Shown piece by piece: positions 32,450 to 42,115 of a stretch of 64,000 bases of DNA. The number at the start of each line of letters is the position of its first letter. Position 1 is the stretch's first letter. Position numbers and translations under genes: made by a program. The notes beneath the pieces were generated by a model, which worked only from the letters and a program-made list of their open reading frames with translations, was not told the DNA's origin and ran no database searches. The DNA is from Sorghum bicolor (lineage: Eukaryota > Streptophyta > Magnoliopsida > Poales > Poaceae). The stretch spans positions 26,122,202-26,186,201 of the forward strand of contig NC_012870.2 of NCBI RefSeq assembly GCF_000003195.3, read 5' to 3'.

Positions 32450-33462
32450 AGGTCGATCGATCCCTGATCGGGCCTCATAGGGAAGCCGTTGACGTGCTTA
32501 GGCTGGAAATCACCTGCAACAGCCGCCCTAACCCTGGTGGCAACCTCATCGTCCGCGGGTGCCTCGTTGGACATCCGGCAAGCCTCAAGATCCTAGGACG
32601 AAACGCCGGGACCCATCTCGTTCATCCTCAACAGCCGAGACATCAAGGGGAGAACCCTCCGATGATGGACGGCCGAGAGGACGAGAGCGGCTGTCAGGCC
32701 TTCCTCGCGTAGCTTCTTCAAGGCGCCGAGGAGGGGGTTGAGCCGCGACTGGTGAGCTTAGACGACGCCATATTTCCAGTGCTCGGGACGCTCCGAGATC
32801 AGACGCCCAGTGTAGGCCGGGAGGAGGTCGTCGTCGTTCCGCAAATAAAACCATTAGGAGTCCCATCCGGCATGGTTCGACGTCAACCCCACCGGGATGT
32901 ACTCGCGCGGCCTCTCCGACTTGCCGGTCTTGAGCACCAGGTTGAGGCACCCAGCTCAAACCGGCTTCCTCACCCCTACACTTCCACCGGGGGCGTTGAA
33001 GAGCTCGCCCCGGTACAGATGGAGCCACAAATCCCAGTGGGGCATCATCCCCAGGTAGCCCTCACACACCGCGGCAAAGACTGCTATGGCGGTGACGGTG
33101 TTTAGCGAGAAATGCTGGAGCTCCACCCCGTAGTGGTGGCAGAGCGCCCGCATGAAGCGACTCGGAGGAGCGCCCAAGCCGTGGCGGTGGAATTTGGCAA
33201 AGGAGATCACGTAGCCCTTAGGCGGCCTTGGCTCCCGGTGGTCCGCCGCCGGCGCGATCCACTCCGGCCGCGACGACGACGTGCGGGGGCGTAGGAGTCC
33301 CTCCCTCTCCAGCTCCAACAGCCGGCGCTCCGTCATCAACGACGGGCGCCAGTCATCGGCGGCGATGAGTCTCACAGGCATTTTCAGGTGGGAGAAAGGC
33401 GAACTCGCTACTGTTCGAGGGTGCGCACGTAGGAGATGGCAAGGAAGCTGAGGCAAGGACAA
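32450..33462 (-). pseudogene. Element B opposite-strand gene, exon 1 (PF04195-like domain)
   Basis: One frame, with the likely start at ATG 33381 (MPVRLIAADDWRPSL); an upstream in-frame ATG at 33462 is also possible. Diagnostic segments are PPKGYVISFAKFHRHGLGA, PPSRFMRALCHHYGVELQ and VFAAVCEGYLGMMPHWDLW, the pattern of the 'putative gypsy type transposon' family PF04195. It then continues with RPEHWKYGVV and HHRRVLPLMSRLLRMNEM. Internal stops are TGA near 32956, TAA near 32850 and 32759, and TAG near 32593. The exon ends at a cctggtaagt donor at 32449. Function unknown. Confidence 0.7.
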
Positions 33463-33504
33463 AGGCAGAAGGCGGAAGGAACGACGGCAACGAGACCACG
33501 GGGC

Positions 33505-33511
33505 ATTTATA
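33505..33511 (-). promoter_or_regulatory. TATA box for the element B opposite-strand gene
   Basis: atttata on the plus strand gives TATAAAT on the minus strand, about 45 bp upstream of the first in-frame ATG (33462) and 130 bp upstream of the more likely one (33381). It supports independent transcription of the antisense gene. Confidence 0.5.
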
Positions 33512-34292
33512 GACGGCAGCCCACCAACGGATAGATCCGATAAGTACGGTAACTCCTCCCATAAATGCGCCGTCTAACGGTCCTCACCTCTCTCACAGAT
33601 GGGACGCTACGAATTCTGCGCCGATACAGTATCGCCACGGCTCTCGCCTGAAAAGGCGCGCCCAACGGGCAAAAAGGCGAACCGCCGTGACCCCTTTCTT
33701 CCCTCGTAAGCCAAGGTACGCATTCGTCACGGCTAAAATCTCGAGAGGTTGCAGGCTGACCCACCGAATGGGTTCGACAGCCGATCTCGAGTGCCAGAGT
33801 CAGGGATGCCCAGCTAATGGTCGAAAATCGAGGCCCGCCTTGAGAACTCGCTGGGGATGTCCAAGGCAAGGTCGAGACGGTCGAGAGGAATCCCCCCGAA
33901 GGGAGGCATCGAGCCGCTGGACTCTATCGAACAAGACCAGTAACCCTGACCACGTCGACCCTGCTTCATGCGGACGCCTCCGGGCTACAGCCGACCCCCT
34001 CGAACGGGGCACGGGTCCTCACTTGGATTTCCCGCTAGGAGCTCAGTCTGGGGGAGACGACGCTCGCTCCACCGGGAGTACGTCACGACCCCTGCGCAAA
34101 ACAAACCAATCCCGGCCTTCAGCCTTTTTTTCATTACGGACATCGAGAGCGCTTCCACTGACTAGGTAACATAACCCTCGAAGGAGTCAAAAACTCTAAG
34201 AGCTCGAGGGCTACCCCCGCGGGGTCGCTCGCGCGCCCCCACGGATATCCGACCATAAAATATAGCCTCCACTCGAGTGCAAGCGCTCGAAT
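33512..34292. other. Element B 3' region before the PPT
   Basis: No supported plus- or minus-strand gene. It contains upstream sequence of the antisense gene and several ctcgag words. Confidence 0.5.
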
Positions 34293-34309
34293 AGAGGCTC
34301 GGGGGCTAC
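34293..34309 (+). promoter_or_regulatory. Polypurine tract of element B
   Basis: agaggctcgggggctac directly precedes the 3' LTR start TGTCGAGG at 34310. The purine run is interrupted by three pyrimidine positions but sits exactly at the LTR boundary. Confidence 0.7.
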
Positions 34310-35356
34310 TGTCGAGGATATCAGTAAGGGGTACCCTAACTGATATGCATATCGAGAACATCCGTACGCAGGTCGAGGCCTGCAACTCGACGCCCTACCC
34401 AGTCATACGCACGGTCCTCGACGACCGTAGCCTCGAACACGGAAATAGCATCCTGCGAATCGACCCAGGCTCGAGCGCCGGCTACCATCGAATACGGAAA
34501 CGGGCTCGTACGAATCGGGAGACCTCGAGCGCAAGGACGCCGCCCGCCGCCTAACGCGGGCACGGGAACCAGGGCATTTAATACGCCTGCCATGTTCTCA
34601 CCTAACCCGACAGTCACGGGAAGCGTGATAGGAGACCGGCACCCGTCTTGTCGTTCTTTTTGCAGCCTTTCCCACCAAACAAGCCAGGGCATGACAGAGC
34701 GCAGGGAATGGGTCGGAACGTCCAGTCAAGGCCCCCTCGAGACGCCCAAAGTCAGCGTTCTGGCCGGCGAGGTGTTACACGGCACCAGACCCTCGAGCAG
34801 GCACGTTTCCTTCCTGGAGAAGGATTGGGAGACGATTGACAACACTCTAACCGCTCCGGCGTAGCTGCTGCCACAACGTACAAGCGTGCAACAGATCGAC
34901 CTGTCCAAGACGGCGTATAGGAGCAGGATTCAGGGGCATGCGTAATCATCATCAAAGTACCAAGACAAGACGGCTCGAGGCCACGCCGGTACGGAAGCCT
35001 CGAGTAGGTCAGCGCACCATACCTCTATCGACCCCTACTCTATCGCCTATACATGTACCCTGGGCCTCACCTTGGAACTATAAAAGGGGAGGTCTGGGAA
35101 CGGGCAAAACAGAACACAAGACCAGAGATACGTAGTAGAGCAACCTCACCCCATCTCGGTTGATACCACGCTTGTATTCACCCCTGTACAAGCATTTAGG
35201 TGCAAAATAATACAAACACTCCCCCCGCTCGACGTAGGGCCTTCTCTTGTCCGAACCAGGATAAATCCTTGTGTCTTTTTGTATCACCATCTGGAAAAGG
35301 GAGCACGCATACAAGTTTTACTCGTTGGTGTGACCCCCGGGGACAAAACACTGACA
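34310..35356 (+). repeat. 3' LTR of element B
   Basis: 1047 bp, TGTCGAGGATATC...ACACTGACA. TATAAAA is at 35079-35085. It shares a gatatcagtaaggggta start with the 5' copy. Apparent open frames inside it are duplicated in both LTRs and are not genes. Confidence 0.93.
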
Positions 35357-35737
35357 CGCTCCCTGCCCAGGGCTTCAGCTTGTCGAATGCTTGAATCCTC
35401 AGCCCGACCGCCGAACCTTCGACGTTTCTACGCCGAAGGTCCCTCGGCTTGGCGACGCCGGAGGTTCCTTGGTTCAGACGCGCCGGAGGCTCGCCCCCTC
35501 CGTCGCGTCCTTCGCCCTTTCTTCGGTCAGCCTCCGTCACTGGAAGGTTCGAAGGTTCCTTCCTTCTCTGCTCATGACCTCCGCCGCTGTCTTTGGTCCC
35601 TGTATTTGCTCAGTATCACAAGAGACGCGTTAGCGTTAGTTTTTCTCATGACCTCCGCACAGTTTCGTACGAAGGTTCTTTAGGTGGAGGATATCCTTCG
35701 GAGGGACCAGGGAGAAGGATACGGCCAGCCCCCAACA
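35357..35737 (-). repeat. 5' LTR of element A, second part
   Basis: Continues the LTR interrupted at 21287, starting with the second CGCTC copy and matching 12595-12970, ending ...CCCCCAACA. ATAAC follows (35738-35742). Confidence 0.92.
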
Positions 35738-35742
35738 ATAAC

Positions 35743-36335
35743 GGGTGATTTAATTTATGGCATTGCTGGCGCGTTGCGGCAGGAAGTTTGTGTTCAGTTT
35801 CAGTCAATGCATATACTACATGGCTTGACCATGCCGTACATATACGCACGTTTCTTTACTAGCTTCATTTGTAGATCGACCTTGGCCGTGTAAATGGAAT
35901 ATCACGGTAAGCTCCATCCAATTTCCCCCACAGCTTCGTCACCGCTCCGTTGTTGGTTAGTCGTTGCTGCACATTAGCTAGAACTATATATAGGATAAGA
36001 ATAAGAATATATGTAGTGGGATTTGATCTACTACTAAAAACACTACACGCGCGCTCTTTGCAAAAAGCTAGCGGTACGGTACGTCACGCAGAAGCTAAAA
36101 TTGTTAATTACACTACGACGTCGTGCCATTTGCATCTACTAGCTTAGCACACAGAACGCCGTGTTACCAGGTCTCGCGCACCGAATGCGATCCCGGAGAA
36201 ATTTTCACATTGCGCACGCACCAGGGTTACACATAGTTTGATTTTTTTTTTAGATAAATGTCAGGTGTTTTTTTTTTGTGAGCAGGTTTGATGTCAGTTT
36301 GTTAATCCGGACACAGATAGCTACTTCTAGTATAA
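35743..36335. other. Host flank of element A, nothing recognised
   Basis: Before A inserted, this joined directly to 12290. No gene or repeat was identified. Confidence 0.5.
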
Positions 36336-36532
36336 GGTCAGTCTCAATAGAGATTTTATAGAAGTTTCATGCACATTAAATATTCTGACATGACATTATA
36401 TTGATAAAGAGAGAGATGGTAAGAGTTTTATAAAACTATAGAGACAATTTTATAGAGATAAAACTCTTCTACAATGTTTTTAAAATATAAGTGTTTTGAA
36501 AACTGGACAATGAAACCTCCAGTGAGACTTCC
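36336..36532. mobile_element. Tourist-like MITE, 197 bp
   Basis: The left end ggtcagtctcaatagag and the right end ctccagtgagacttcc are imperfect inverted repeats. TAA flanks both sides (36333-36335 and 36533-36535). The interior is AT-rich and noncoding. It belongs to a different family from the two MITEs at 1.9-2.6 kb. Confidence 0.75.
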
Positions 36533-36878
36533 TAAGAAACGTAACCAACTGATGATCTAGGCTCAGTTCACTCACTACTTCCAGGCAGAGCCAATTATTA
36601 GCCAAAGCACGATGGGAAAAAGAATATAAGAAAACAGGTTTCATGCTGCCATGGTTGGATCTGGGTCTTATTATTTGCCATGAAAAAATACCGACCAATC
36701 TCTGATGATACGTATACCACCAGCGTCTAATAACTATCTAATAAACGAGACATATATGGGATACACCATGGTCACTGGCTGGCACATTTCTTAGAAAAAA
36801 AGAATTTTTTATTACGATTATTTCTACATAAGTCATAGCAGTTACCATCCCTTATTTACAAGTCCAGCCCCCTGCAGA

Positions 36879-37075
36879 CATTACTGGAAATTAAGATTCT
36901 CTTGTCGGTGCTAGGCAAACTGACAAGAAAATTATGACTTTTTCTGTTGGTTTCTAGACATCGATAGAAAAATACGAAAACCGACAGAGTATATCATTTT
37001 TTTGTTGATTTATATGCTACCGACAGAAAAATATTTAATTTCCTTGTGTGTCTAGATCTCACCGATAGAAAAATA
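36879..37075. mobile_element. CACTA-like terminus with 'accgacagaaaa' subterminal repeats
   Basis: cattactggaaatt at 36879 differs by one base in its first eight from a CACTACTGGAAA-type terminus. Inside it lie ttgtcggt, ctgttggt, accgacag, accgacagaaaaata and accgatagaaaaata, repeated in both orientations, as in CACTA subterminal regions. No other end was found, so the size is unknown. Confidence 0.45.
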
Positions 37076-37115
37076 CAGTTCGCCCAGGTTTGCGGACTGA
37101 ATCATGCAGCCAACT

Positions 37116-37202
37116 TGGGCCTGGGCTACGTTGGCCTTTCAGCCAGCCCAAGAATGTGCACCTTGTTCCGAGGACATATAAACCAGCGTCCCCAAACCCT
37201 AG
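37116..37202 (+). promoter_or_regulatory. Housekeeping-type promoter fragment: site II boxes, TATA, telo-box
   Basis: Two adjacent site II elements, TGGGCCTGGGCT (37116-37127), a reverse one (agccca 37145-37150), a TATA box catataaa (37175-37182) and a telo-box AAACCCTAG (37194-37202) occur in that order within 90 bp. Site II plus telo-box is the established promoter signature of plant ribosomal-protein and other translation genes. No matching coding exon follows, so this looks like a captured promoter and 5' UTR. Confidence 0.5.
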
Positions 37203-37460
37203 CGCACAAACTCCGTGACTCCATTGCATTCTTTGCCGCCTGTTCACTGTTCTGGCACTTTGTAGGCGGCAGTGCTTTCCCTTCCTCGGTCCCCAGGTGG
37301 TGGTGCCCTCCCTTCGTCGGTCCGTAGGTGGCGGCGACGCCCTCCCTTCCTTGCCCCCCAAGCAGTGGAGAGCTACGCTAGGACAAGACGGTGGTGGATC
37401 TACGTCTCCCCACGACGGTGCGACCACAAGCGGCGGCGTGGGAGGCTAGGGTTATGATAA
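37203..37460. other. GC-rich sequence after the promoter fragment
   Basis: GC-rich, with gtaggtggcggcg-type repeats and cccttcctcggtcc repeated with variation near 37277, 37309 and 37350. No conserved protein was recognised on either strand. Confidence 0.35.
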
Positions 37461-37839
37461 CAACAAACTGTCAAAAAGCAAACAAAGAAAATAGAAAAAG
37501 AACATCCATGCATCAAACTAATAAGCTCACTACACCTAGAAGATAACCACATGTGCTTGGAGAAGATCTCCATTAACATGGATAAAGGTCTCTAACATAC
37601 ATATGCCCACCTTAGAGTTGTCCACATGGTTCTTCTAAAGAATGAACAAAAAGCATGTCCAGTACATGCAGAAAATAACCTGCAATTATGGATAAATCCT
37701 CTTTTAAGAAACACATAATTTCAGCTCAACCAAATAGAACAAATGATTTTGCTTACACGTACACAAACTTGGGATCAAAATTTAGAGCCTACTTACTTTT
37801 GCCAATGCCGAAAAGAATCTATTGTGTTTCTTAGTATGG

Positions 37840-38000
37840 TTGTAAACCAAAAGCAACCTGAACCACTCTCTCCAAACAAAATGTCCCACATGACAATCAA
37901 AAAACAGGTGTTGAATATTTTCTTTATTGTTGCAAAAACAATATAATATGATTCAACGCCTTTCTACCTTTCTAATTCTGCTTAATAAGATTATCTATAC
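37840..38000 (-). pseudogene. LINE-type reverse transcriptase C-terminal (zf-RVT) scrap
   Basis: On the minus strand DNLIKQN, a TAG at a Trp-like position and KGRKA are followed, after a frameshift, by CFCNNKENIQHLFFDCHVG and HFVW. C..C....E...HLFF.C...... .W is the pattern of the zinc-binding region at the end of plant LINE ORF2 proteins (zf-RVT). Only about 50 codons are recognisable. The sequence is broken by stops and frameshift. Confidence 0.55.
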
Positions 38001-38439
38001 ACAACTAAGGCGCCTATATCTTGTAAAATTCCAACAAGGATATTGGTCTGCCCCCTTCCCCTAGGGGGGAGGGGTGACTCCGCCGGCACCGCCACCGCCG
38101 CCTTCAGCCCTCGTTCCCCTCGCCTCCGCGCGCCCTCCCTGGCGGTGGTGAGGAAAAGCGGGGGTCCGTCCTTTTAGCGGATCTACTATTTTTCTTAGGT
38201 TTTTCACCTTTTATTTTCCTTTCCTCCATAATAATTTGGGCTAGGTTTTGGTTGGCCGCTTCGATGTTTTCAACCTGGCTTTCTATTTCATACCGGATCA
38301 CTGGTGGATGTACCGTCGTCTTCGATGATGGCATGCTCTTCCTGGAGAGATCGAGGTATGTTGGCATAGTCCTTATCAAGGAGGGATTGGATCTATTTTC
38401 CTCTTTTATGGGATCGTCTTTTCAGTCGTCGGTGATGCT
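38001..38439. other. Flank of element D with an unrecognised minus-strand frame
   Basis: A 91-codon minus-strand frame (38379-38104) is Lys/Arg-rich at its C-terminus (KKNSRSAKRTDPRF). I do not recognise it. It may be part of the LINE-like or another degraded element. The rest is noncoding. Confidence 0.3.
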
Positions 38440-38628
38440 TGTTGATATTTGGGAACGCAATAAGGAATTGATCCGCTAGCGCACAGATATCGGTGAGCAC
38501 TTCACCCGGGATGTTATCCAGAGTATCGTATTTATATTTTTACCACTAGGAGAAAGAGTGCATCTGACTAACCTGGTCTATTACTACTAACCTTTAGGCT
38601 ACAAAGAATGTTTCTCGATGTGAGTGAT

Positions 38629-39902
38629 TGTTGGGTATTTCAAACGCAAACAGAAAAATCCGCAAGCGCACGGATACCGATGTAGTCTTCACCTGGGAGT
38701 ATTCCAGAGTATCGATTTTCCACAGAGAACGTGAGTGTACTAATTAAGATCCAAGATCGCCCAAGGATAACTATATAATTATTTTTGGTGGAAAGAGAGG
38801 AAGATTCCTGAGAGTTCTCTAGTTGATCTAAGAATCAAGAATTACTTCAAGATTAGCTATTTCGGGACATCAGAGCACTAACCACAGAAAGAGATTAGAA
38901 GGGGGCTAGGAAGGTCTGACTACGGTCCTACAAACAACAATCCGAACGTGGTGGAATACGTCGACCGTTAGGGCTGTCACTCCCTAGGGCTACCACAACA
39001 ATCCGCAGGATTGGGTGCAATTCCAGGTAATTGCAAGACTAAACATCATGTCTAATCTATTAATTACTACTCTAATGTTGCAAAGATTAGAGCACTTGAT
39101 GCAAGCGGGAATCCAATAAATAACTTGAATGTAAATAAAAGTAATTAAACAACTCAGGATTATGAATTGAAGAACCTAGAGAACGATGAAGAACGAACCA
39201 GTTGCTGCAAAGTACAATGTTGAGGAAGATCCGACAGACCCGGCTCCTCCTCCTCCGCTCTCCTCTTCTCTCTCCCTATTTTCTAGATTACAACTAGAAC
39301 TAACTAGAACTAGAACTAGAGGAACTAGAACTAGATGAACTAGAACTAGAACTAGATGAACTAGAGGTAGAACTAGAAGAACTAGAGGGATCCTCTCTAC
39401 TTGGATGAAGAATTGAAACCCTAACTTTGATTCTGTAGAAGAGGTATGATCTCCAGGGGCCAGGGGGCCTTGATTATATAGTCTTTTCAGATGAATCTGG
39501 GCCGTCAGATCAAACCGACATTGATCGTGTGGTTTTCCTTGAAGTATTAGGTCGGTGGAGCATGATCCCCGAGCTTCGCCCTGATTGTTCCACGGGGGAG
39601 GGCGGGCGCCCAGCGAGGGAGGGCGGGCGCCCAGTGCCCGACCCCGTCACATCTCCCGTTCGCTCCCGAGGCTTCTGGACTCTTCTAGATGGTAGATAAT
39701 TGCGCGTCAAGTTAATATCCCGTCATTAACCCGACATGTGGGCCTCTTTTCCATATTTCCTGATAACCCCCTGTAGAAATAGACAAACACCAAAACTCGT
39801 GGAATTCTGTCAGATAAAACCCTAAGTCTAGGTGTTGGTTGTATTTAGATCCTTTTCCATGATTAGTTGATGGTTAAATGTGAGCATTAAGGACCGTCAA
39901 CA
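38629..39902 (-). repeat. 3' LTR of element E
   Basis: 1274 bp. The minus-strand TATA is ttatata (39474-39480), with paired ggagggcgggcgccc boxes at 39597-39611 and 39618-39632. A (ctagaa)n minisatellite lies near 39283-39390 in the transcribed part. By eye the first 250 bases differ from the other LTR at about nine positions, mostly transitions. Confidence 0.92.
39283..39390. repeat. (GAACTA)n minisatellite in the element E LTR
   Basis: Hexamer copies of gaacta with gatgaacta variants. The other LTR has an equivalent tract at 46391-46501 with a different number of units, accounting for most of the LTR length difference. Confidence 0.85.
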
Positions 39903-39917
39903 AGCTCCCCCAAGCTT
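39903..39917 (-). promoter_or_regulatory. Polypurine tract of element E
   Basis: The minus-strand sequence aagcttgggggagct directly precedes the 3' LTR. The central ggggga run fits a plus-strand primer. Confidence 0.75.
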
Positions 39918-41143
39918 AACCTTTGCTCGTCCCTGAGCAAAGCTAAAATCAACAAGAAAACAGGGGTTACTTTTATGCCTCTTACTACAGGGTTTTTAAG
40001 TTATCACTAAGGTCTTAAGTGATTGAAAAACAGAACGATCAAGTCAAGCACTATGTCTCAAGTTCTTTTGTCTTACCTTTGTTATGGAGTTTTTTATAAG
40101 TCTGCAAAATAAAACTGAGGCATTTGCCTTCTTCTCGAAAGATATATAAGTAGAGCTTTAAAAGTTTTAGTATACTTACTTTGCATTATGCTATGTCAAT
40201 GCTTGGAGCAAGGGAGAGGAATGTCATACTCCTAGATCAAGACTTTTAACCTTTTTGAAAAGTTTGTCATCTCTTACTGGCATATTGCTTATTAGAGGGA
40301 CCATGGGCTATCATTTTTTCTTCTTCTTTTTTTTCTTTTTTTTCAAGTGGGTACCAAGTACCCCTAATTCTACTATCGGACACGTGTCCATTTTTTTCCA
40401 CTCAGGTGGGTATCTTTGTACCCCTAATTCTACTTCGGACACTTGTCCATTTTTATCTCTCGTCTCACTCTTTTTTTCGAATCTAATTTTTTTTTGCATA
40501 GTCCCATGCCTCTAACGCAATAATACTTCGGAAGAGTGAATCTTTTATATTTTTAAAACAAAAAGATCTTGATCTTGGGAGCATGATAATTCTCTCAACC
40601 AAAACTACAAGAATTAACAATGGCTTGAACAAAGAAAGTGCCCACAGTTTTAATATTTATATCTTATAAGACTCTAGGTATTATGATCTCATATATTTTT
40701 TTTTATGAATTTTTAGATTTTCAAAAGATAAAATCTCCAGAACTCTAGCAAAACTTGGAACAAGTTAAATAGTAGCTCAGACCTTCTCATATCATGTTTG
40801 TCAATTACCTAGACTTGAATCAAACTTTCTTTTTATTTTATTTAAAACTTAGGATTACACAAAACTATTGTATATTACTCAAAAGAAAAAATTTGTTTGG
40901 TTTCATGGTTATGCATTTTTTTATTTCCGAATACTAGTAAATAAAACCAAGAAAGAAAAGTAATACTTATAGATACACGTGGGGGTGCCTCCCCCAAGCT
41001 GGATGTTGACATAGTCGTTCAATCTTGTGTCTTGCATGTTCGTCTCACTCTTCTTAAGCCTCAAAATCCTGCACAACCCAAATAGACAACAAAACTTGTG
41101 GAACATGTTAAGGGTTAGGTAATTGTCTAGAGCTTATGAGAGC
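39918..41143. other. Element E 3' noncoding region
   Basis: No supported frame. A segment with accatgggctatcatttt, T-runs and two tandem copies of gggta(c/t)...acccctaattctact...cggacac.tgtcc (near 40348 and 40408) has a counterpart in element D at 48440-48520, so this 3' region is conserved between families. Confidence 0.6.
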
Positions 41144-42115
41144 TTAATGTGAGAATTCTATGAACTCAATCACATCAAGTTCCTCTACCAGGTTGTTTTG
41201 TGGCTCGAGATAGATTTTCAAGCGTTGACCATTTACCTTAAAAGTGTTACCTATGTCATCTTGGATGGTAATGGCTCCATGAGTTGAAGTGTCAATAACC
41301 TTGTATGGTCCATCCCACTTACTTCATAGCTTACCATGCCCAAAGAGCTTAACTCTTGAATTGAATAGTAGAACCTTATCTCCAGGCTTAAACTCCTTGT
41401 GCTTGATTCTCTTATCATGCCATCGTTTTGTTCTCTCTTTATAGATCCTTGAATTGTGGTAGGCTTTCTCTCTCCATTCTTCTAGCTCAGATAGTTGCAT
41501 CAGGCGATTCTCGCTAGCGAGGTGGAGATCCATGTGCCATTTCTTGAGTGCCCAATGAGCCTTAAACTCTACTTCCACAGGCAAATGACAAGTTTTTCCA
41601 TATACAAGTTGATAAGGTGACATGCCTATGGGTGTTTTGAATGCAGTTCTATATGCCCAAAATGCATCAGGAAGTTTGTCCTTCCACCCCTTACCCATCT
41701 CATCTACAGTCTTCTGTAAAATATTTTTGATTTGTTTGTTAGATGTTTCGGCTTGACCGCTAGTCTGAGGATGGTATGGTGTTGCGACGTTGTGTCGAAC
41801 TCCATGATTGGCTAGGTACTTCCGAAAGATTTTGTCGATGAAGTGGGAACCTCCATCGCTTATAACTATTCGGGGTATACCAAAGCGAGGAAAGATTACT
41901 TCATGGAACATTCTCTTGGCATGTTTCGAATCAGCTGATCGACAAGGTAGGGCTTCTACCCATTTGGACACGTAGTCCACAGCTACTAAGATATACTCGC
42001 AATTCCCGGACATAGAGAATGGCCCCATGAAATCAATGCCCCAAACATCGAAAAGTTGTACTTGAAGATTATTTGTGAGAGGCATTTCCTTTCGTGAGAT
42101 AATATTCCCATGTTT
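41144..42115 (-). pseudogene. Element E integrase
   Basis: In frame with upstream gag-pol and separated by a TAA at about 42116. The catalytic core has [23 protein letters not shown] and [15 protein letters not shown], retaining D, D and E. The C-terminal part has [23 protein letters not shown] at 41324-41326 interrupts it before a KWDGPYKVI-type GPY/F module; the frame's natural end is TAA at 41144. The zinc-binding part ([22 protein letters not shown]) lies just upstream of the first stop. Confidence 0.88.

Larger units (their letters stand above)
21288..35356 (+). mobile_element. Element B: Tat-lineage Ty3/Gypsy LTR retrotransposon inserted in A
   Basis: 14,069 bp, from TGTCAAGGATATC at 21288 to ...ACTGACA at 35356, with a perfect CGCTC duplication (21283-21287 and 35357-35361) inside the LTR of A. 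The plus strand carries protease, RT, RNase H, second RNase H and integrase in one frame broken only by five nonsense codons. A six-exon gene lies on the minus strand between pol and the 3' LTR and is split by solo LTR C. The PBS and most of gag are deleted. Size without C is about 12.1 kb. Confidence 0.93.
12296..35737 (-). mobile_element. Element A: Tat-lineage Ty3/Gypsy LTR retrotransposon (interrupted)
   Basis: It begins TGTTGGG at 12296 and ends ...CCAACA at 35737, with a perfect 5-bp duplication ATAAC outside (12291-12295 and 35738-35742). Minus strand order: 5' LTR, PBS, gag, protease, RT, RNase H, second RNase H, integrase, a divergent plus-strand gene, PPT, 3' LTR. The second RNase H and the opposite-strand gene are marks of the Tat lineage. 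Element B (21288-35356) sits in the 5' LTR; without it A is about 9.4 kb. Coding regions hold many nonsense codons and some frameshifts, so A is dead. Confidence 0.92.

Noticed and set aside
36480..36698. 72-codon minus-strand frame beside the MITE
   Set aside because: It overlaps the MITE terminus and shows no motif.
40311..40515. Frame with poly-Phe or poly-Lys
   Set aside because: Translation of a T-run in the noncoding 3' region.
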